NCBI RefSeq assembly: GCF_000013005.1
Contig: NC_007722.1
Location: forward strand, 1,493,501-1,557,500
Source of the DNA: Erythrobacter litoralis HTCC2594
Lineage (GTDB): Bacteria > Pseudomonadota > Alphaproteobacteria > Sphingomonadales > Sphingomonadaceae
Direction: 5' to 3'
Length of the DNA stretch: 64,000 nucleotides
This document shows positions 18,627 through 28,814 of this stretch, one piece after another. The notes under the pieces were generated by a model, which was not told the DNA's origin, searched no databases, and saw nothing but the letters and a program-made list of their open reading frames with translations. Made by a program: the position numbers and the translations under genes. Every line of letters begins with the position of its first letter. Position 1 is the stretch's first letter.

Positions 18627-19949
18627 ATGCCTGTGCGTCACATCGCCGTCGTCGGATCGGGTCCGGCAGGATATTACACCGCAGAGGCGGCTCAGAAACA
18701 TTGGGGCGAGGACGCCCGGATCGACATCTTCGACATGCTTCCGGTGCCCTACGGCCTGATCCGGACCGGGGTCGCGCCGGATCATCAGTCGATCAAGGGT
18801 GTTTCGCGGCGCTTCGAAAAAACCAATCTTAATGAAAACGTCCGTTTCGTCGGCAATGTGTCGCTCGGGAAAGACGTTTCTATACAAGAACTCAGCGGCC
18901 TGTACGATGCGGTGGTATTGGCTACGGGGGCTCCGCGCGATCGCGAGCTGGATTTGCCCGGCAAGGAGCTCGGCAATATTCACGGCAGCGCTGCATTCGT
19001 CGGTTGGTATAACGGCCATCCCGAGTTTACGAATATCGATGTCGACCTGTCGGGCAAGCACGCCGTCGTTATCGGCATGGGCAATGTGGCGCTCGATGTC
19101 GCGCGCGTGCTGGCCAAGACCCCGCAGGAGTTCGACGGGGCCGATATCGTCCAACACGCCTATGATGCGCTGGAAGCGAGCACGATCGAAACCATCACCA
19201 TCGTCGGGCGGCGCGGGCCGCACCAGATCATGATGACGCCCAAGGAACTGGGCGAACTGATGCATCTCGAGCGGGCCAGCCCCTATGTCGATGCGGGCGA
19301 CCTGCCGCCCGAGGAAGACGACATGATCCTCGAGCCGGGTCTCAGGAAATCGGTCAGACTCTTGCGCGACTTCGCCGCTATCCCGGCCAGCATCCATGGC
19401 GAGACCCCGGTCACCATCGAATTCGACATGTTCGCCAGTCCAATCGCCTTTCACGGCGATGGCCGGGTCCGCGAAGTCGAAGTGGAGGAGACCAGAGTGG
19501 AAGCCGGTCGCGCCATCGGCACAGGCAACACCTACCGCATCAGGGCGGACCTGGTCGTGACCTGCATCGGCTATCGCACCTCGCCGATTCCCGATGTGCC
19601 CTTCGACGAACGCGCGGGTCGCTTTGCCAATGACGAGGGCCGCATACTGCCCGGCATCTATTGCGTCGGCTGGGCGCGCCGCGGACCGTCGGGCACGATC
19701 GGCACCAATCGTCCGGACGGATATGCGGTGGTCGAGAAGATCGCGGAAGACATGGAGACTGGTGCACTCCGGCACGGCGGAAAGAAGGGCCGTGAGGGTT
19801 TCGATGCCCTTGCCGCCGAGAAAGGTCTCGACATTGTCACCTTCCGCGACTGGAAAAAGATCGAGGAGGCCGAGGAAGCCGCCGCACGCGAAGGCGCCCC
19901 GCGCGAAAAATTCGTCGAGATCGCGGCAATGATCGCGGCCAGGGGCTGA
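18627..19949 (+). CDS. Ferredoxin/adrenodoxin-type NADP+ reductase (FAD)
   Basis: This flavoprotein passes electrons between NADPH and a ferredoxin. The FAD-binding motif VVGSGPAGYYTAEAA lies at the N-terminus, YGLIRTGVAPDH follows, and the NADP-binding loop is VVIGMGNVALDVARVLA. The C-terminal GWARRGPSGTIGTNR is characteristic of the adrenodoxin-reductase type. The ATG at 18627 directly follows GGAGGGGG and gives 440 residues with the dinucleotide fold at the very start; an upstream in-frame ATG adds 30 unrelated residues. The partner ferredoxin is not in this window. Confidence 0.92.
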   Translation: MPVRHIAVVGSGPAGYYTAEAAQKHWGEDARIDIFDMLPVPYGLIRTGVAPDHQSIKGVSRRFEKTNLNENVRFVGNVSLGKDVSIQELSGLYDAVVLATGAPRDRELDLPGKELGNIHGSAAFVGWYNGHPEFTNIDVDLSGKHAVVIGMGNVALDVARVLAKTPQEFDGADIVQHAYDALEASTIETITIVGRRGPHQIMMTPKELGELMHLERASPYVDAGDLPPEEDDMILEPGLRKSVRLLRDFAAIPASIHGETPVTIEFDMFASPIAFHGDGRVREVEVEETRVEAGRAIGTGNTYRIRADLVVTCIGYRTSPIPDVPFDERAGRFANDEGRILPGIYCVGWARRGPSGTIGTNRPDGYAVVEKIAEDMETGALRHGGKKGREGFDALAAEKGLDIVTFRDWKKIEEAEEAAAREGAPREKFVEIAAMIAARG

Positions 19950-20095
19950 ATGCTTGAGGACGGCAGGAAGGTGCGCGCGGCAGGAATTTTGTTTCCATGG
20001 CCAAGCACACTTGATTCTTGCTAAGGGCTGCATCCAGAGCAATCGGATCACGCGGCTGCGAGCCCCGCCGCGCAAGACCAAGGAGAGCCTTGAAC

Positions 20096-21781
20096 ATGGC
20101 CGTAGAATTCGATGACGAAGCCGCCCAGCACACTACCGCGCTCGGCCCCCTCGTGGGCCTGACCCGCGAGGATATTTTCGGCGCCGTTGCCGTACTTCTC
20201 CGCGAAACCGCTTCCGACCCGCAGCGCCTGATGCGCCACGGGCAGGAAATGGGCAGCGACATGATCAAGATCATGACCGGCCAGAGCGAGCTTGCCCCCA
20301 ATCCCAAGGACAAGCGCTTCATGGACCCGGCTTGGCGCTACAACCCGTTCATGCGCGCCGGGATGCAATACTACCTCGCAGTGCAGAAAGGCATGTCGAG
20401 CTGGCTGGAAGATCTTGAGCTCGACGAGCTCGAGAAGGATCGCGCGCGCTTCATCTCCAACATCATCATCGACGGACTCGCCCCCACCAACACGCTGATG
20501 GGCAACCCGACCGCGCAGAAGCGGCTGATCGACAGCGGCGGTCTTTCGCTGATCAAGGGCCTCAAGAACGCCTATACCGATATCACCGAGAACAAGGGGA
20601 TGGTCAGCCAGGTCGACAAGCGACCCTTCAAGCTGGGCGAGAATGTCGCGACCTCGAAAGGCTCGGTCGTCCTGCGCACCGAGATGATGGAACTGGTCCA
20701 TTACGCGCCGACAACGGACGAAGTGTACGAGATTCCACAGCTTACGATCCCGCCACAGATCAACAAGATGTATATCAACGACCTCTCGCCGGAGAAGTCG
20801 GTGGTGAAATACCAGCTCGACAACGGCATCCAGACCTTCGTCATTTCCTGGCGCAATCCGTCCAAGGAACAGGGTGTGTGGGACATGGCAGATTATGTCG
20901 CCTCTTGCCGTGAAGCGATGGAAGCGGTGAGCGCGATCACCGGATCGAAGAAGGTCAATGTCTCGGCCGGTTGTTCGGGCGGCCAGACCGCAGCGATGCT
21001 CGCGTCCAAGATGGCCAGCGACAAGGACGACCTGCTCGGTGCGCTGACGCTGATGGTCTGTGTGTTGCACCCCAAGCAGAACGATATCGAGGCCGGCTCG
21101 CTGATCAGCAAGAACGGGCTCGAACTCGCCCGCCAGCGCGCGGCGAAGAAAGGCGTGATCAAGGGCGACGATCTGGCGCGCGGTTTCGCGTGGCTGCGGC
21201 CCAACGATTTGATCTGGAACTACGTCATCAACAATTACCTGCTGGGCGACGATCCGCCGGCTTTCGACGTCTTGTTCTGGAATGCCGATGCGACCAATCT
21301 GTCCGCCAGCCTGATGGGCGATTTCCTGACCATTTTCGAAACGCTGGCCTTCACGAAGAAGGGCGAAGTCGAGATGGTCGATCACAAGATCGATCTCAGC
21401 AAAGTGAAGAGCGACCTGTTCATCCTCGGCGGTGTGACCGATCACATCACCCCGTGGAAGGCGACCTATCGTTCGACACAGCTGTTCGGCTCAAAGGATG
21501 TCACTTACGTGCTGAGCCACTCGGGTCACATGCAGGCGATCCTGAACCCTCCCGGCAATCCCAAAGCGCGCTATTATCTCAACAAAGGAAAGAAGCTGCC
21601 CGAGACCGCCGACGAATGGCAGGCTGGCGCGGAAGAAGTCGCCGGAAGCTGGTGGCCTTACTGGATGGAATGGGTGCAGAAGCGCTCCGGCGAGAAGAAG
21701 GACGCGCCCAAGGAAGTTGGGAATTCCGACTACAAAGCGCTGGACCCGGCGCCCGGTCTTTACGTAGTGGAAAAGGTCTGA
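20096..21781 (+). CDS. phaC: Polyhydroxyalkanoate synthase, class II-like
   Basis: PhaC polymerises hydroxyacyl-CoAs into PHA storage granules. The 561-residue protein has the lipase-like box AGCSGG with catalytic Cys near residue 293, a DHITPW Asp block and SHSGHMQ with the His. The stretches PPQINKMYINDLSPEKS and QTFVISWRNP closely match Pseudomonas class II (medium-chain) synthases. Length also fits class II. The ATG at 20096 follows AGGAG by about 10 nt; a TTG two codons upstream is possible. A PhaZ-type depolymerase follows 41 nt downstream, like the Pseudomonas phaC1-phaZ arrangement. Substrate class is inferred from sequence similarity only. Confidence 0.92.
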   Translation: MAVEFDDEAAQHTTALGPLVGLTREDIFGAVAVLLRETASDPQRLMRHGQEMGSDMIKIMTGQSELAPNPKDKRFMDPAWRYNPFMRAGMQYYLAVQKGMSSWLEDLELDELEKDRARFISNIIIDGLAPTNTLMGNPTAQKRLIDSGGLSLIKGLKNAYTDITENKGMVSQVDKRPFKLGENVATSKGSVVLRTEMMELVHYAPTTDEVYEIPQLTIPPQINKMYINDLSPEKSVVKYQLDNGIQTFVISWRNPSKEQGVWDMADYVASCREAMEAVSAITGSKKVNVSAGCSGGQTAAMLASKMASDKDDLLGALTLMVCVLHPKQNDIEAGSLISKNGLELARQRAAKKGVIKGDDLARGFAWLRPNDLIWNYVINNYLLGDDPPAFDVLFWNADATNLSASLMGDFLTIFETLAFTKKGEVEMVDHKIDLSKVKSDLFILGGVTDHITPWKATYRSTQLFGSKDVTYVLSHSGHMQAILNPPGNPKARYYLNKGKKLPETADEWQAGAEEVAGSWWPYWMEWVQKRSGEKKDAPKEVGNSDYKALDPAPGLYVVEKV

Positions 21782-21822
21782 AGACGCCTACCGGTCGCAA
21801 GGCGTCATAAGGGGACTGCGCT

Positions 21823-22671
21823 TTGCCAAAAAAACAGGAACTTACCGCCGATATCTCGATGGAAGAGGTCGGTGGACGCACTTTGCGGGTGGCCAAATGG
21901 CGGCTCGATGCGCCATCGGACCACCCGCCGATCCTGTTTTTCAACGGCATAGGCGCCAATATCGAAGCGGTCGCGCCGCTTGCCGAAGTGCTCGACGATC
22001 GCGCGTTTATCATGTTCGACATGCCCGGCGTCGGTGAATCGCCCGACCCGGTGCTGCCCTACAACCCTTTCACGATGAGCTGGACGGCGGCGCAGCTGCT
22101 CGGCCGCTACGATATCGATGAAGTGGATGTGCTCGGCATCAGCTGGGGCGGCGCGATGGCGCAGCATTTCGCGCTGCAGCACGGCGCGCGCACCCGGCGA
22201 CTGGTGCTGATCGCGACCACGCCGGGCATGGCAATGGTTCCGGGTAATCCGGCGGCCTTCACCAAGATGGCTAATCCGCGTCGCTACATCGATCCCGACT
22301 TCATGAACGAGCATTTCGCAACGCTCTACGGAGGTGCCACAGAAAATCCGGGTCAAAAGGCTGAGCATGTGGGCAGGCTCAAGCCTCCTTCGCCGCGCGG
22401 CTATCTGTACCAGCTGCTGTGCATGCTCGGCTGGACCAGCCTTCCCGCCCTGCCCTTCCTCGGCAAGGAAACGCTGGTGATGATGGGCGATGACGACCAG
22501 ATCGTGCCTGTCATCAACGGCAAGATCCTCGCCCGCATGATACCGAACGCGCGGCTCGAAGTGGTCGAGGGTGGCGGACATCTGTTCCTGCTGACCCATG
22601 CCGACGAGAGCATCGCCCTGATCCGCGATTTTCTCGATGCTCCAGAAAACGCGGAGTCGAAAGCCGCATAG
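21823..22671 (+). CDS. phaZ: Intracellular PHA depolymerase PhaZ-like (alpha/beta hydrolase)
   Basis: This would release hydroxyacids from intracellular PHA granules. The 282-residue alpha/beta hydrolase has LLFFNGIGAN-type oxyanion sequence (here ILFFNGIGANIE), the nucleophile elbow GISWGG, the Asp in GDDDQIVP and the His in GGHLFLL. NPRRYI and YGG blocks match Pseudomonas PhaZ. The start is a TTG at 21823 spaced well from AAGGGG. It follows phaC on the same strand and presumably shares its transcript, so synthesis and mobilisation genes sit together. A generic hydrolase is the less likely alternative. Confidence 0.85.
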   Translation: MPKKQELTADISMEEVGGRTLRVAKWRLDAPSDHPPILFFNGIGANIEAVAPLAEVLDDRAFIMFDMPGVGESPDPVLPYNPFTMSWTAAQLLGRYDIDEVDVLGISWGGAMAQHFALQHGARTRRLVLIATTPGMAMVPGNPAAFTKMANPRRYIDPDFMNEHFATLYGGATENPGQKAEHVGRLKPPSPRGYLYQLLCMLGWTSLPALPFLGKETLVMMGDDDQIVPVINGKILARMIPNARLEVVEGGGHLFLLTHADESIALIRDFLDAPENAESKAA

Positions 22672-22782
22672 CTCGCGCCGCTGGACAGCATTCGCACAAT
22701 ATGAGACCTCTCCTCTCGGAGAGGGCGAACGGACACGATGGCAACCGCCGGACCGCGCTCGGCAACATGAGCGCACGATCGC

Positions 22783-24261
22783 ATGCAAGATCTCGACCCG
22801 GCGCCGATCGCGCGTCCCTTTATCGAACGTCAGACGAGCGGCGCTGGCGGCGCTTTGGACAAGACGGGGTTTGCCTGGGCCGTTTTCGAATGGGCGCGCA
22901 ATCCGTATTACATCCTCATCGTCATCTATATCTTCGCGCCCTATTTCGCGCGCGACATCATCGGCGCGGACCTGCTGGCGAGTGGCGAACTGGCGGGGCT
23001 GGAGCCCGACGAAGCACTGCGGACAGCCAACGCGCAAGGCCAGGCCACCATCGCTTCGGTCACAAAATGGGCGGGCTTCATCGCCGCGCTGACCGCGCCG
23101 TTCCTTGGCGCCGCGCTGGACCGCGGCGGGCGCCTCAAACCGATCCTCGCCATCTTCCTGGGCTCGATCACACTCTGCTCGGCGCTGCTCTGGTTCGCGC
23201 AACCGGGCGGTGCGGGGCTGCCGGTATGGGCTATCATGAGCCTATTGGTGATCGCCTATGTCAGCTACACCTATTCCGAAGTCACGCACAATGCGATGCT
23301 GAGCGTTGCGGGCGAACCGCGAAGCCTGTCGATGATTTCCGGGCTGGGCCTCGGCCTCGGCAACCTTGCCGGGACGCTCATGTTCGTTGCCATAGCGCTG
23401 CTCTTCGTACTACCCGCAGTGGCGCAATGGCCATTTGCCGAACCCCAGTTCGGTTTCGACCTTGCAGAATTCGAACATTCGCGCTTCGTCGGACCGCTTT
23501 GCGCGGTCTGGCTGGCGGTGTTCTCCATCCCCTTCTTCCTCAACGCCAGGGATCCGGGTGTGGCAGGCGCAAGCTGGATCGCAGCGGTAAGAACCGGGTC
23601 GCGCGCGGTGTTCCAGACCATCCGCGAAGCCGCCAAATATCGCGAGCTGATGAAGTATCTCGTCGCCCGCATGTTCTATGCCGACGGTATGGCGGCGCTG
23701 CTGGCGCTGGGCGCGGTCTATGTCGCGCTGTTCCTCGACTGGAGCTTCCTCGACATGCTCTGCTACGCGATCTTCGCATCGGCATGGGCATTCTTCGGAG
23801 GTCTGTTTGGCGGCTGGCTCGATGGCAAGGTCGGCGTTAAATTTGCGCTGATCATCGAGATCGTCGGCATGGTGCTGACCATGATCGTCCAGCTTTCCAT
23901 CACGCAGGATAGTCTGTTTTTCGGATTGGTCGAAAATTACCAGGTGTGGGACGGGCTGGTGTTCCAGACGCTGAGCGACCTGACGTATCTCGCCCTGATC
24001 GCAGTTGTAGCAGTCACCGCAACCGCCAGTATTTCGTCCAGCCGTTCGATGCTGGTCACTCTCGCCCCGCCCGGGCGTAGCGGCGAGTTCTTCGGGCTCT
24101 ATGCCATCGCCGGGACCATCACGGTCTGGATGGGGCCGCTACTGGTCGAAGTGTTCACCACTGCTTTCAACGACCAGCGCATCGGCATGGCGTCGATCTC
24201 GATGCTGTTTCTGATCGGCCTGGCGGTGCTGGTGACCGTCAGGATGCCGGAGCGGGCTTAG
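22783..24261 (+). CDS. MFS transporter, UMF1-type
   Basis: A 492-residue integral membrane protein with about 12 hydrophobic segments. The N-terminal block GFAWAVFEWARNPYYILI resembles the FAWYDWANS motif of the UMF1 (unknown major facilitator 1) family. A cytoplasmic loop with DRGGRLKP between early helices fits the MFS signature. The substrate is unknown. It lies 111 nt after phaZ; a perfect 7-bp hairpin with a TCTC loop at 22707-22724 lies between them. The last codons overlap the end of the convergent epoxide-hydrolase-like gene by 23 nt. Confidence 0.88.
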   Translation: MQDLDPAPIARPFIERQTSGAGGALDKTGFAWAVFEWARNPYYILIVIYIFAPYFARDIIGADLLASGELAGLEPDEALRTANAQGQATIASVTKWAGFIAALTAPFLGAALDRGGRLKPILAIFLGSITLCSALLWFAQPGGAGLPVWAIMSLLVIAYVSYTYSEVTHNAMLSVAGEPRSLSMISGLGLGLGNLAGTLMFVAIALLFVLPAVAQWPFAEPQFGFDLAEFEHSRFVGPLCAVWLAVFSIPFFLNARDPGVAGASWIAAVRTGSRAVFQTIREAAKYRELMKYLVARMFYADGMAALLALGAVYVALFLDWSFLDMLCYAIFASAWAFFGGLFGGWLDGKVGVKFALIIEIVGMVLTMIVQLSITQDSLFFGLVENYQVWDGLVFQTLSDLTYLALIAVVAVTATASISSSRSMLVTLAPPGRSGEFFGLYAIAGTITVWMGPLLVEVFTTAFNDQRIGMASISMLFLIGLAVLVTVRMPERA

Positions 24262-25126
24262 GCAGCCACTCGCGCAGGATCGCGTTCACTTCGTCGGGCG
24301 CGTCTTGCTGCACCCAGTGCGAGACATTGGGCAGGCGTTTGACCGTGATATCGGGCACCCATTGCTCGGTGCCTTCGGTGCAACGGATATTGAGCGCAAC
24401 GTCCTCCTCGCCCCAAACCAATAGCGTTGGAACATCGACGCGGAAATCGCCCGGATCGATCGTGTCGCGGTGCCGCATCGCCGCGCGATAATAATTCACC
24501 ATCGCTCGCGGCGCGCCCGGCCTCGCGGCACCGGCAGCATAGACCGCCTTCACATCCGGCCCGAACCGCTCCGGATTGCAGCTCGTCTGCGCGAATAGCT
24601 CGCCGATCCGCTTGCCGCTGTCCGCACCGATGCGCTTTTCCGGCAGCCACGGAAGTTGAAAGAAGAACACATACCAACTCTTCTTGATCTGCTCCCACCG
24701 CCGCAACTCGCGCTGAAGAACCTTGGGGTGCGGCACATTCATGATCACCAGCCGCTCGAGCGGTCGCAGTTTCAGGATGGCGAAATACCACGCGATGATC
24801 GCGCCCCAGTCATGCGCGATCAGCGTCACTTTTGTCGCCCCGCTCGCATCGATCAGCGCCGCAACATCCTGCGTCAGGTGATCGAGCGCATAGTCGCGCA
24901 CTTCCGTTGGACGCGTCGTCTCGCCATAACCGCGCATATTGGGCGCCCAGACGCGGTAGCCCATTTCTGCCAATAGCGGCATTTGGTGACGCCAGCTGAA
25001 ATGCAGCTCGGGAAAGCCGTGCAGCATGAGCGCGAGGTGATCGCCCTCACCCGCCATCGCGACTTCGAATTCCAAGCCATTGGCGGGGACCCGATTGATC
25101 GCAATCCCGCTCGCAGGATCGGGCAT
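24239..25126 (-). CDS. Alpha/beta hydrolase, epoxide-hydrolase-like
   Basis: Likely a soluble epoxide hydrolase or relative. It has HGFPE (oxyanion HGxP), the nucleophile block IAHDWGAIIAW with Asp as nucleophile, a cap domain rich in Trp/Phe, the acid in WGEEDVAL and the His in NVSHWVQQD. A start at 25126 (MPDPASGIA) is preceded by a GGAGAGAGA ribosome-binding stretch. An in-frame ATG at 25147 has none, so I use the shorter form (295 residues). It is convergent with the MFS gene and divergent from the aminoacylase gene. Haloalkane dehalogenase is possible, but the HDWG-A context favours epoxide hydrolase. Confidence 0.85.
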   Translation of the reverse strand: MPDPASGIAINRVPANGLEFEVAMAGEGDHLALMLHGFPELHFSWRHQMPLLAEMGYRVWAPNMRGYGETTRPTEVRDYALDHLTQDVAALIDASGATKVTLIAHDWGAIIAWYFAILKLRPLERLVIMNVPHPKVLQRELRRWEQIKKSWYVFFFQLPWLPEKRIGADSGKRIGELFAQTSCNPERFGPDVKAVYAAGAARPGAPRAMVNYYRAAMRHRDTIDPGDFRVDVPTLLVWGEEDVALNIRCTEGTEQWVPDITVKRLPNVSHWVQQDAPDEVNAILREWLPKPAPAS

Positions 25127-25215
25127 CCAGCTTGTCTCTCTCTCCATGCAAGAGGTCTTAGCATCGCCGCATTCTGTGTGCTATATAAGTTGCAAACAGA
25201 AATGGGAGAGAGACC

Positions 25216-26970
25216 ATGGCAAATTTCGACCTTGTGATCCGGGGCGGCACCATCGTGGACGGGACCGGCGAGACCCGCTTCACCGGGGACGTCGCGATCA
25301 AGGACGGACTGATCGCGCAGGTCGGCGAAGTGACCGGCAGCGGCGCGGAGGAAATCGACGCCAGCGGCAAGGTCGTCACGCCCGGCTTCGTCGACATCCA
25401 TACGCATTACGACGGCCAGGCGACATGGGACCAGGAAATGGCCCCATCGAGCTGGCATGGCGTCACCACCGTCGTCATGGGCAATTGCGGCGTCGGCTTC
25501 GCGCCGGCCAAGCCCGACAAGCACGAGTGGCTGATCCAGCTGATGGAAGGCGTCGAAGACATCCCCGGCACCGCGCTCGCCGAAGGGATCACCTGGAACT
25601 GGGAGACCTTCCCCGAATATCTCGACGAGCTCGACAAGATGCCGCGTGCGGTCGATGTCGGCACCCATGTGCCGCACGGCGCGGTCCGCGCCTATGTGCT
25701 CGGCGATCGCGAGGAGCCCGGCGTTGTTCCGACCGAAGACGAGATCGCGCAGATGGCGCAGATCGTCGAGGATGGCGTGCGGGCAGGTGCGCTCGGTTTC
25801 TCGACCAGCCGGACGGTGCTGCACAAGGATGTGAACGGCGTATTGGTGCCCGGCACCACCGCACAAGCCGACGAGCTGGTCGAGCTCGGCCGCGCCATGG
25901 GCCGCGCCGGGCACGGCGTGTTCGAAATGGCCAGCGACCTGCGCCGCGAGTGGAACGAGTTCGAATGGATGGGCAATTTGAGCCGCGAAACCGGCCTTCC
26001 CGTCACTTTCGCAGCGCTGCAGAGCATCGCCAAGGAATTGCCGCTCGACGAGCAGATTCAGACCATGCGCGCCGAGAACGATAACGGCGCCAATATCGTC
26101 GCCCAGATCGCTTTGCGCGGCAACGGGATCATCATGGCGTGGCAGGGGACGGTGAACCCCTTCATGCTGCGCCCGAGCTGGCAGGACATCGCCGAGCTTT
26201 CGTGGGAGGAGCAGAAGGCAAAGCTGCTCGATCCCGCCTTCAAGGCCAAGCTTCTGAGCGAAGAGAACGACTATTCCGAAGTGGCCGAGGACACCAAGGA
26301 CGTCATCATGTTCGTCACCAATGCGTGGGGCATGATGTTCGAGATGGACGACAGTTTCGATTACGAGCCGACGCATGAGGAATCGGTCCTCGCGCGCGGC
26401 CAGAAGGCGGGCGTCGAGCCGCAGGAATATGCTTACGACATGCTCTGCCGCGACGATGCGAGCGGGTTCATCTATTTCCCGATCCTCAATTATGCCGACG
26501 GCGACCTGGAATTCCTGCACCCGCTCCAGCACAGCGACGACACGGTCAATTCGCTGAGCGATGGCGGAGCGCATTGCGGCACGATCTGCGATGCGGCGAG
26601 CCCAACCTTCATGCTCCAGCACTGGGTCCGCGATCGCAAGCGCGGCGATACGATCAGCCTGGAAAACGCGATCAAGCGGCAATGCTCCGACACCGCCAGG
26701 CTCTACGGTTTGGAAGACCGCGGCATCCTTGCGCCGGGCTATCTTGCCGATCTCAACATCATCGACATGGATCAGATCAAGCTCGGAAAGCCGTGGCTGG
26801 CGTTCGACCTGCCTGCGGGTGGCAGGCGCCTGTTGCAGAGGGCCGACGGCTATGTCTGCACGATCAAGAATGGCACCGTGACCTTCCGCGACGGCGAATG
26901 GACCGGCGCAACGCCGGGTGGCCTGATCCGCGGGCCGCAGCGTGCCGAGATGCTCGAAGCCGCCGAATGA
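25216..26970 (+). CDS. N-acyl-D-amino-acid deacylase / D-aminoacylase family amidohydrolase
   Basis: A 584-residue metal-dependent amidohydrolase of the D-aminoacylase group, which removes acyl groups from N-acyl-D-amino acids or related amides. It starts with the typical [16 protein letters not shown] and carries the metal-binding [20 protein letters not shown] and the C-terminal [13 protein letters not shown] are typical of the family. The ATG at 25216 follows GGGAGAGA. The stop overlaps the start of the next SDR gene (ATGA), so the two are translationally coupled. The true substrate cannot be read from sequence. Confidence 0.92.
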   Translation: MANFDLVIRGGTIVDGTGETRFTGDVAIKDGLIAQVGEVTGSGAEEIDASGKVVTPGFVDIHTHYDGQATWDQEMAPSSWHGVTTVVMGNCGVGFAPAKPDKHEWLIQLMEGVEDIPGTALAEGITWNWETFPEYLDELDKMPRAVDVGTHVPHGAVRAYVLGDREEPGVVPTEDEIAQMAQIVEDGVRAGALGFSTSRTVLHKDVNGVLVPGTTAQADELVELGRAMGRAGHGVFEMASDLRREWNEFEWMGNLSRETGLPVTFAALQSIAKELPLDEQIQTMRAENDNGANIVAQIALRGNGIIMAWQGTVNPFMLRPSWQDIAELSWEEQKAKLLDPAFKAKLLSEENDYSEVAEDTKDVIMFVTNAWGMMFEMDDSFDYEPTHEESVLARGQKAGVEPQEYAYDMLCRDDASGFIYFPILNYADGDLEFLHPLQHSDDTVNSLSDGGAHCGTICDAASPTFMLQHWVRDRKRGDTISLENAIKRQCSDTARLYGLEDRGILAPGYLADLNIIDMDQIKLGKPWLAFDLPAGGRRLLQRADGYVCTIKNGTVTFRDGEWTGATPGGLIRGPQRAEMLEAAE

Positions 26971-27797
26971 GCGGTTACGCGCCCCGCAAGGGGGATTGGG
27001 CCGTCATCACCGGAGCCGGACGCGGAACCGGACGTTTCCTGGCGCAGCATTTCGCGGCCAAGGGCATGCGCATCTGCGCGCTCAACATCGATGCTTACGA
27101 AGCCGAGCAGACGGCGCGGCTCTGCGGCGAGGACAGTCGCGGGCGCGGCTGCGATGTATCGGATCGCGACGAAACGATGGAGGTCGCGGAAAAGCTTATC
27201 GCGCAGGGGGTCGAACCCGCGCTGCTTTGGATCAATGCCGGGGTCGGCAGCGCGGATACGGTCAGCACGGTCAAGCCGCATACGCTCGACTGGCTGATGG
27301 GGGTGAACGTACTCGGACCGGTGCATACAGCGCAGTCCTGGCTCCCAAGCCTCAAGAAGCAGGTCGGGCCCAAACATGTCGGCATCACCGCGTCGTCCGC
27401 CTCGGTTGTGCCGGTCAGCGGACCGTTCACGCTCTACGCCACAACCAAGCAGATGACCGCAGCGGTCGGCGAAGCGCTCGCGGCAGAACTTGCCGAGGAG
27501 CAGATCGGTGTCACGATCCTTTGCCCCGGTATCCTCAACACGCAAATCTGGAACGCCGCGCAAGCCCGGCCCGAGCGGTTCGGCGGCGCCCGATCCGCCC
27601 CCGACGAAGCAGGCGAACACTGGCGCGCCCAGCCCGGCCCTGAAGTCCTCGCCGAAGGGATCGACACGGTGCTCGGGCGCGGCGGTGGCTGGTGCATCGT
27701 GCCGACCGAAGGCCGCACCGAGAGTCTGATGGAGCACCGCCACCGCGCGCAGCATCACGGTTTCTTCCACTACGCCATCAAACCATCCAAGGACTGA
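26967..27797 (+). CDS. Short-chain dehydrogenase/reductase
   Basis: An NAD(P)-dependent oxidoreductase of 276 residues. The cofactor-binding motif is TGAGRGTG near residue 16. The active-site Ser lies in ITASSASVVPVS and YATTK supplies the Tyr-x-x-x-Lys. The substrate is unknown. Its ATG overlaps the stop of the aminoacylase by ATGA, and an alcohol dehydrogenase follows after only 6 nt, so the three form one transcription unit that probably handles one catabolic route. Confidence 0.9.
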   Translation: MSGYAPRKGDWAVITGAGRGTGRFLAQHFAAKGMRICALNIDAYEAEQTARLCGEDSRGRGCDVSDRDETMEVAEKLIAQGVEPALLWINAGVGSADTVSTVKPHTLDWLMGVNVLGPVHTAQSWLPSLKKQVGPKHVGITASSASVVPVSGPFTLYATTKQMTAAVGEALAAELAEEQIGVTILCPGILNTQIWNAAQARPERFGGARSAPDEAGEHWRAQPGPEVLAEGIDTVLGRGGGWCIVPTEGRTESLMEHRHRAQHHGFFHYAIKPSKD

Positions 27798-27803
27798 CCC
27801 GCC

Positions 27804-28814
27804 ATGAAAGCCATCCGCACAGGCGCCACGCCCTCCACCCTCGACGCACTCGAACTGGTCGATATCGATGACGCACCCGCACCCGGCCCGGGCGAAATCA
27901 CGGTAAGAATCCGCGCCAGCTCGCTGAATTATCATGACTACGCTGTCGTCAAAGGCATGATCACGACCGAGCAGGGCCGCATCCCGATGTCGGATGGCGC
28001 AGGCGAGGTGACTGCAGTCGGCGATGGCGTAAGCGAGTTCGCTGTCGGCGATACGGTGGTTTCGACCTTCTTCCCCCAATGGCTCGACGGCGCGCCGCCG
28101 ACCAGCGCCTTCACGCAGGTACCGGGCGACGGCATCGACGGCTATTCCCGCGAAAGCATCACCGCGCCGACCACATGGTTCACCCGCGCACCCACGGGCT
28201 ACAGCGCGGCGCAAGCGGCCACGCTTACCTGCGCCGGCCTGACCGCATGGCGGGCGCTCTTCGTCGATTACACACTCAAGCCCGGCGACACGGTCTTGGT
28301 ACAGGGCACCGGCGGCGTCTCGATCTTCGCGCTGCAACTGGCCAAGGCAGCGGGCGCAACGGTGATCGCCACCAGCTCCTCCGACGAGAAGCTCGAACGC
28401 GTGAAGGCGCTCGGAGCCGATCACACGATCAACTACAAGGAAGTAGAGGCCTGGGGTCCGAAAGCGCTGGAGATCACCGGCGGTCGCGGGGTCGATTGTG
28501 TCGTCGAGGTTGGCGGCGCAGGCACGCTGGACCAGTCCATGCTAGCCGCGCGCATCGGCGGGCATGTGGCGCTGATCGGCGTATTGTCAGGCTTCGCCGG
28601 TCCGGTGCAGACCGCGCTGCTGTTCTCCAAGAATCTCACCGTCCAGGGCCTCACCGTAGGCAGCCGCGCGATGCAGCAGGATATGATTTCCGCCATAGAA
28701 GCCAACGGCATCGAGCCGGTAATCTCCGATCACTTCGCCTTGGCCGACCTGGCCGATGCTTTCCGTCACCAGGAAGCGAACAAGCACTTCGGCAAAATCT
28801 GCGTCGAGATCTAG
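27804..28814 (+). CDS. Zinc-independent alcohol dehydrogenase / quinone oxidoreductase (MDR family)
   Basis: A 336-residue medium-chain dehydrogenase/reductase. The GroES-like half contains GPGEITVRIRASSLNYHD and SDGAGEV. The Rossmann half has the motif VQGTGGVSIFALQLAKAAGA. The structural-zinc cysteines and the usual catalytic Cys and GHE motif are absent, so it belongs to the zinc-less group that reduces enones or quinones or oxidises alcohols with NADP(H). It is the third gene of the aminoacylase-SDR-MDR unit. Its stop TAG shares a CTAG with the stop of the convergent DUF2855 gene. Confidence 0.9.
   Translation: MKAIRTGATPSTLDALELVDIDDAPAPGPGEITVRIRASSLNYHDYAVVKGMITTEQGRIPMSDGAGEVTAVGDGVSEFAVGDTVVSTFFPQWLDGAPPTSAFTQVPGDGIDGYSRESITAPTTWFTRAPTGYSAAQAATLTCAGLTAWRALFVDYTLKPGDTVLVQGTGGVSIFALQLAKAAGATVIATSSSDEKLERVKALGADHTINYKEVEAWGPKALEITGGRGVDCVVEVGGAGTLDQSMLAARIGGHVALIGVLSGFAGPVQTALLFSKNLTVQGLTVGSRAMQQDMISAIEANGIEPVISDHFALADLADAFRHQEANKHFGKICVEI

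Noticed and set aside
24874..26682. 602-codon minus-strand frame opposite the aminoacylase
   Set aside because: It is a shadow of the aminoacylase and epoxide-hydrolase genes; the aminoacylase has clear motifs, this frame none.
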